This document shows positions 32,063 to 34,155 of a DNA stretch of 34,155 bases, piece after piece; within the stretch, counting starts at the first letter, position 1, and each line of letters opens with the position of its first letter. The notes beneath the pieces are model-generated. The model was not told the origin of the DNA. It did no database searches and was given only the letters and a program-made list of their open reading frames with translations. Both the position numbers and the translations under genes were made by a program. Location: positions 1-34,155 of the forward strand of contig WRLG01000030.1 of NCBI GenBank assembly GCA_009777725.1. Direction: 5' to 3'. The DNA comes from Oscillospiraceae bacterium (GTDB taxonomy: Bacteria; Bacillota; Clostridia; Oscillospirales; Ruminococcaceae).

Positions 32063-33511
32063 TTACAAACTCTCGCCAAAATCCTCTTTGAATTTTTCTG
32101 TAAGCTTGATTTGCCAATCGGAATCGGGCTTGAGCCTACCGAAAAAGAAGCGGAGTATTCTGGGCTCTTCGACAAAGTTAAGCCCGCCTATAAGCCTTCT
32201 GTTTTGATAAAGCCAGTTAATCCTGTCGATGGCGTATTTAATCTGCGATAAGGTGAATACCCGTCTGGGAAGAGCAAGGCGCAAAAGCTCCATGTGTGCC
32301 AGCGGCTCTGTGCCGTCGGGGTTGCGTTGCTCGGATAATGTGCCGCGCTCCATGCCGCGTATGCCGCTGACGATATACAGCGCGGTCGCAAGCGCACCCG
32401 AGGGGTATTTATTCTGCGGGAGGTGGTCTAAAAATTCTCCTGCATTAAGGTGACAACCAAGCCCTCCTGCCGGCGTAACAACAGGAATGTCAAGGGCGGA
32501 AAGCTCGTCTACCATATGCTTGATAAATTGGGGAGCTTGCGCTATCATGTCCATGTCAAGCGTTTCGTCAAGACCAACGGTTAACGCTTCCATCTCGCGG
32601 ACGGACATACCGCCGTATGTCAAAAAGCCCTCGTAAAGCGGTATTAATTCGCGGATTCTTTCCATTAAATCATCTCGGTGCAAGCAGATGCCGCCGCCTC
32701 TGGCGCATCCCAATTTTCGTGCGGAGAAATAGATAATATCGGATAAGCTTCCGATTTCGCGCATTATATCGGAAATCGGAACATCCTTATATTCCTCTTC
32801 CCTTGTTTTTATAAAATACAGGTTATCGGCAAGCAGGCTCGCGTCAACCACAAGTATAAGCCCTTCGCGGCGGCATATCGCGCTTATCTCCTTAAAATTC
32901 GCCATGGAAACAGGCTGACCGCCGATGAGGTTTGTGCCCGCCTCAATCCTTACGAAGGCTATATCCTCTTTTCTCTCCTTGATGAGCGCGTTAAGCTTTT
33001 CGGGGTCTAAATTGCCTTTAAAGGGGTTGCTGCTTTTCGCCTCCAGCCCCTCATCGCCTACGATTTCCGCGATTTCAGCCCCGAATCTTGATATATGGGC
33101 TTTCGCGGTTGTAAAGTGGTAGTTCATGGGTACAATCATACCGGGCTTGGTGATTAATGTCTGCGCCAGTATATTTTCGCAGGCTCTGCCTTGATGCGCC
33201 GGCAGGTAATATTTGGTATCAAAAACCTCGCGGATTTTCGCTTCTAACCGATAGAAAGTTTCACTTCCGGCGTAGCTGTCGTCCGCCGTCATCATCGCCG
33301 CGAGCTGCCTGTCGCTCATGGCATTTGTTCCGCTGTCGGTAAGCATGTCCAGGAAAACCTCTCTGTTTTTAAGGAGAAACGTATTGTTGCCCGCCTCCGA
33401 TATTGCTTTTAAACGCTCGTCTATGGGCAACAGATTCAGCTTTTGAATAATTCTTACCTTGTGCATTTCCAAGGGCATATCCGCGCTGCCGAAAAACTTA
33501 ACTTCCGCCAT
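32063..33511 (-). CDS. Tryptophanase / tyrosine phenol-lyase family PLP enzyme, divergent
   Basis: A 482-residue beta-eliminating lyase. LTDSGTNAMSDRQLAAMM, DDSYAGSETFY, AHQGRACENIL and NLIGGQPVSMAN match tyrosine phenol-lyase and tryptophanase throughout. By alignment to my recollection of Citrobacter tyrosine phenol-lyase (offset +9), Tyr80, Arg109, Asn194, Asp223 and the PLP lysine Lys266 (FSARK) are kept, and Arg389 in GMERG resembles the tyrosine phenol-lyase specificity residue. The Arg expected three residues after Asp223 (VDASLLADN) is Leu226; in the relatives it contacts the PLP phenol oxygen. So reaction and substrate are uncertain. AAAGGATGG precedes the ATG and it has its own consensus promoter. 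Confidence 0.85.
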   Translation of the reverse strand: MAEVKFFGSADMPLEMHKVRIIQKLNLLPIDERLKAISEAGNNTFLLKNREVFLDMLTDSGTNAMSDRQLAAMMTADDSYAGSETFYRLEAKIREVFDTKYYLPAHQGRACENILAQTLITKPGMIVPMNYHFTTAKAHISRFGAEIAEIVGDEGLEAKSSNPFKGNLDPEKLNALIKERKEDIAFVRIEAGTNLIGGQPVSMANFKEISAICRREGLILVVDASLLADNLYFIKTREEEYKDVPISDIMREIGSLSDIIYFSARKLGCARGGGICLHRDDLMERIRELIPLYEGFLTYGGMSVREMEALTVGLDETLDMDMIAQAPQFIKHMVDELSALDIPVVTPAGGLGCHLNAGEFLDHLPQNKYPSGALATALYIVSGIRGMERGTLSEQRNPDGTEPLAHMELLRLALPRRVFTLSQIKYAIDRINWLYQNRRLIGGLNFVEEPRILRFFFGRLKPDSDWQIKLTEKFKEDFGESL

Positions 33512-33561
33512 ACAATTAAACCATCCTTTATTTATTAAAATTTTAAGAAATATACATTAAT

Positions 33562-33590
33562 AGTATACCATAATTTGCTTGGAATGTCAA
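33562..33590 (-). promoter_or_regulatory. Promoter of the lyase gene
   Basis: On the minus strand TTGACA (33585-33590), 17 bp, TATACT (33562-33567). Confidence 0.85.
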
Positions 33591-33656
33591 TATATTTTTT
33601 ATTTTATCGCGTTAATGGTTTAATGTTTTATCACGAAACAAATTTTTTGAAAACTC

Positions 33657-33685
33657 TTGACAAAGCAAAAATATTATATTATAAT
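33657..33685 (+). promoter_or_regulatory. Promoter of tRNA-Cys
   Basis: TTGACA (33657-33662), 17 bp, TATAAT (33680-33685), about 55 bases before the tRNA. Confidence 0.85.
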
Positions 33686-33739
33686 AGTAATGTTATCTAT
33701 TCGAGCTTGCATATAATTACAATACAACGCACTGCGAGC

Positions 33740-33814
33740 GGCGCTATAGCCAAGTGGTAAGGCATGGGTCTGCAACACCCTGATTCCCCGGTTCAAATCC
33801 GGGTGGCGCCTCCA
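33740..33814 (+). tRNA. tRNA-Cys (GCA)
   Basis: Acceptor GGCGCTA pairs with TGGCGCC; the anticodon loop CTGCAAC gives anticodon GCA. T arm CCCCGGTTCAAATCCGGG, discriminator T (U73, typical of tRNA-Cys) and an encoded CCA. Confidence 0.96.
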
Positions 33815-33818
33815 TTAA

Positions 33819-33880
33819 AAACAGCCGATAATGAACCACCTCCGAGATGAGGAGGTTAATTATCGGTTGTTTGTTTTTTT
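33819..33880 (+). terminator. Terminator of tRNA-Cys
   Basis: AACAGCCGATAAT pairs with ATTATCGGTTGTT, enclosing a second stem CCTCC/GGAGG, followed by a run of T (33874-33880). Confidence 0.85.
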
Positions 33881-33944
33881 CGTTTGCTTTACATATAAAA
33901 AGCATTGTCAATACCTAAAAAAATATTACAATTCGGTACATTTA

Positions 33945-33973
33945 TTGACAACCCCACCGAAACCCGCTATAAT
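33945..33973 (+). promoter_or_regulatory. Sigma-A promoter resembling the rpn promoters
   Basis: TTGACA (33945-33950), 17 bp (CCCCACCGAAACCCGC) and TATAAT (33968-33973). The spacer resembles that of the rpn copy 2 promoter (CCCCGCCAAAATCTGC). It drives the leader of the edge ORF. Confidence 0.75.
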
Positions 33974-34102
33974 AAAAATGAGGCACTTTAAGTTTTCCTT
34001 ATCATTCAAGTTACATAACCGACATAAAGCCTCAAAATATAGGGAGCATACTTATACGGTGGCGGCTCTTTTTCCTCCAGCTCCGAAAGGAGGTGGTAGT
34101 TT

Positions 34103-34155
34103 ATGGAAACATTAGTTCTGATTCTGCTTATCATTAATACAACCTGCAATGTAAT
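34103..34155 (+). CDS. Small hydrophobic protein, partial; possible holin-like or type I toxin
   Basis: The ATG at 34103-34105 follows AAAGGAGGTGG; 17 codons are visible (METLVLILLIINTTCNV) and the gene runs off the right edge. The visible part is a hydrophobic helix start. About 125 bases of leader lie between the promoter and the ATG. In the leader CTCC (34081-34084) pairs with GGAG (34089-34092) around a GAAA loop, and CCTCC (34074-34078) can alternatively pair with GGAGG (34089-34093); both would cover the ribosome binding site. This arrangement is typical of translationally repressed small toxins, but the identity cannot be decided from this fragment. Confidence 0.45.
   Translation, partial: METLVLILLIINTTCNV

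Overview
The window looks like a chromosome segment from an uncultured or poorly known anaerobic member of the Clostridia (Bacillota), possibly an Oscillospiraceae-like gut lineage. This is inferred from a six-subunit Rnf complex with its flavin transferase, a SpoIID sporulation protein, an L10 leader RNA before rplJ-rplL, near-consensus sigma-A promoters (TTGACA, 17 bp, TATAAT), strong AAGGAGG-type ribosome binding sites and several TTG/GTG starts. No single marker fixes the genus.

Layout. 1-3512 is an accessory island: two nearly identical Rpn-type nuclease/transposase-family genes face away from each other and flank a duplicated cassette of small XRE (cI-like) regulators, divergent operator regions and small proteins. 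3670-9436 holds an alanine/glycine:cation symporter, two overlapping bacterial-PH membrane proteins, SpoIID and an unknown 8-TM protein. 9670-14105 holds proA, an unknown single-pass membrane protein, murA with a structured leader, and a small membrane-anchored protein. 14118-24429 is one long leftward operon: apbE, a NusG-domain-II protein, a Gx-type transporter, rnfC-D-G-E, a secreted subtilisin-like protease, rnfA-B, then a periplasmic-binding lipoprotein and a small lipoprotein. ApbE would attach FMN to RnfG and RnfD. RnfABCDEG would couple ferredoxin:NAD oxidoreduction to ion transport. 24649-25860 is rplJ-rplL with its leader and promoter. 25971-30037 holds a two-helix membrane protein, a coiled-coil protein built on a 42-bp minisatellite, and a large propeller plus solute-binding lipoprotein. 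30129-33814 holds pyrG, tRNA-Leu(UAG), a tryptophanase/tyrosine phenol-lyase family enzyme and tRNA-Cys(GCA). The right edge opens a small hydrophobic ORF with a hairpin over its ribosome binding site.

Three observations stand out. (1) The CTP synthase has Ala (codon GCG, 30603-30605) where the glutaminase nucleophile Cys is expected, although the His and Glu of the triad remain. (2) A family of degenerate 7-bp tandem repeats (CAATTAA / TTAATTG type) occurs at no fewer than eight sites, always at or inside a stop codon; at three sites two arrays flank a conserved core of about 100 bp with palindromic hairpins, apparently an undescribed interspersed element. (3) A secreted S8 protease gene sits inside the rnf operon between rnfE and rnfA.
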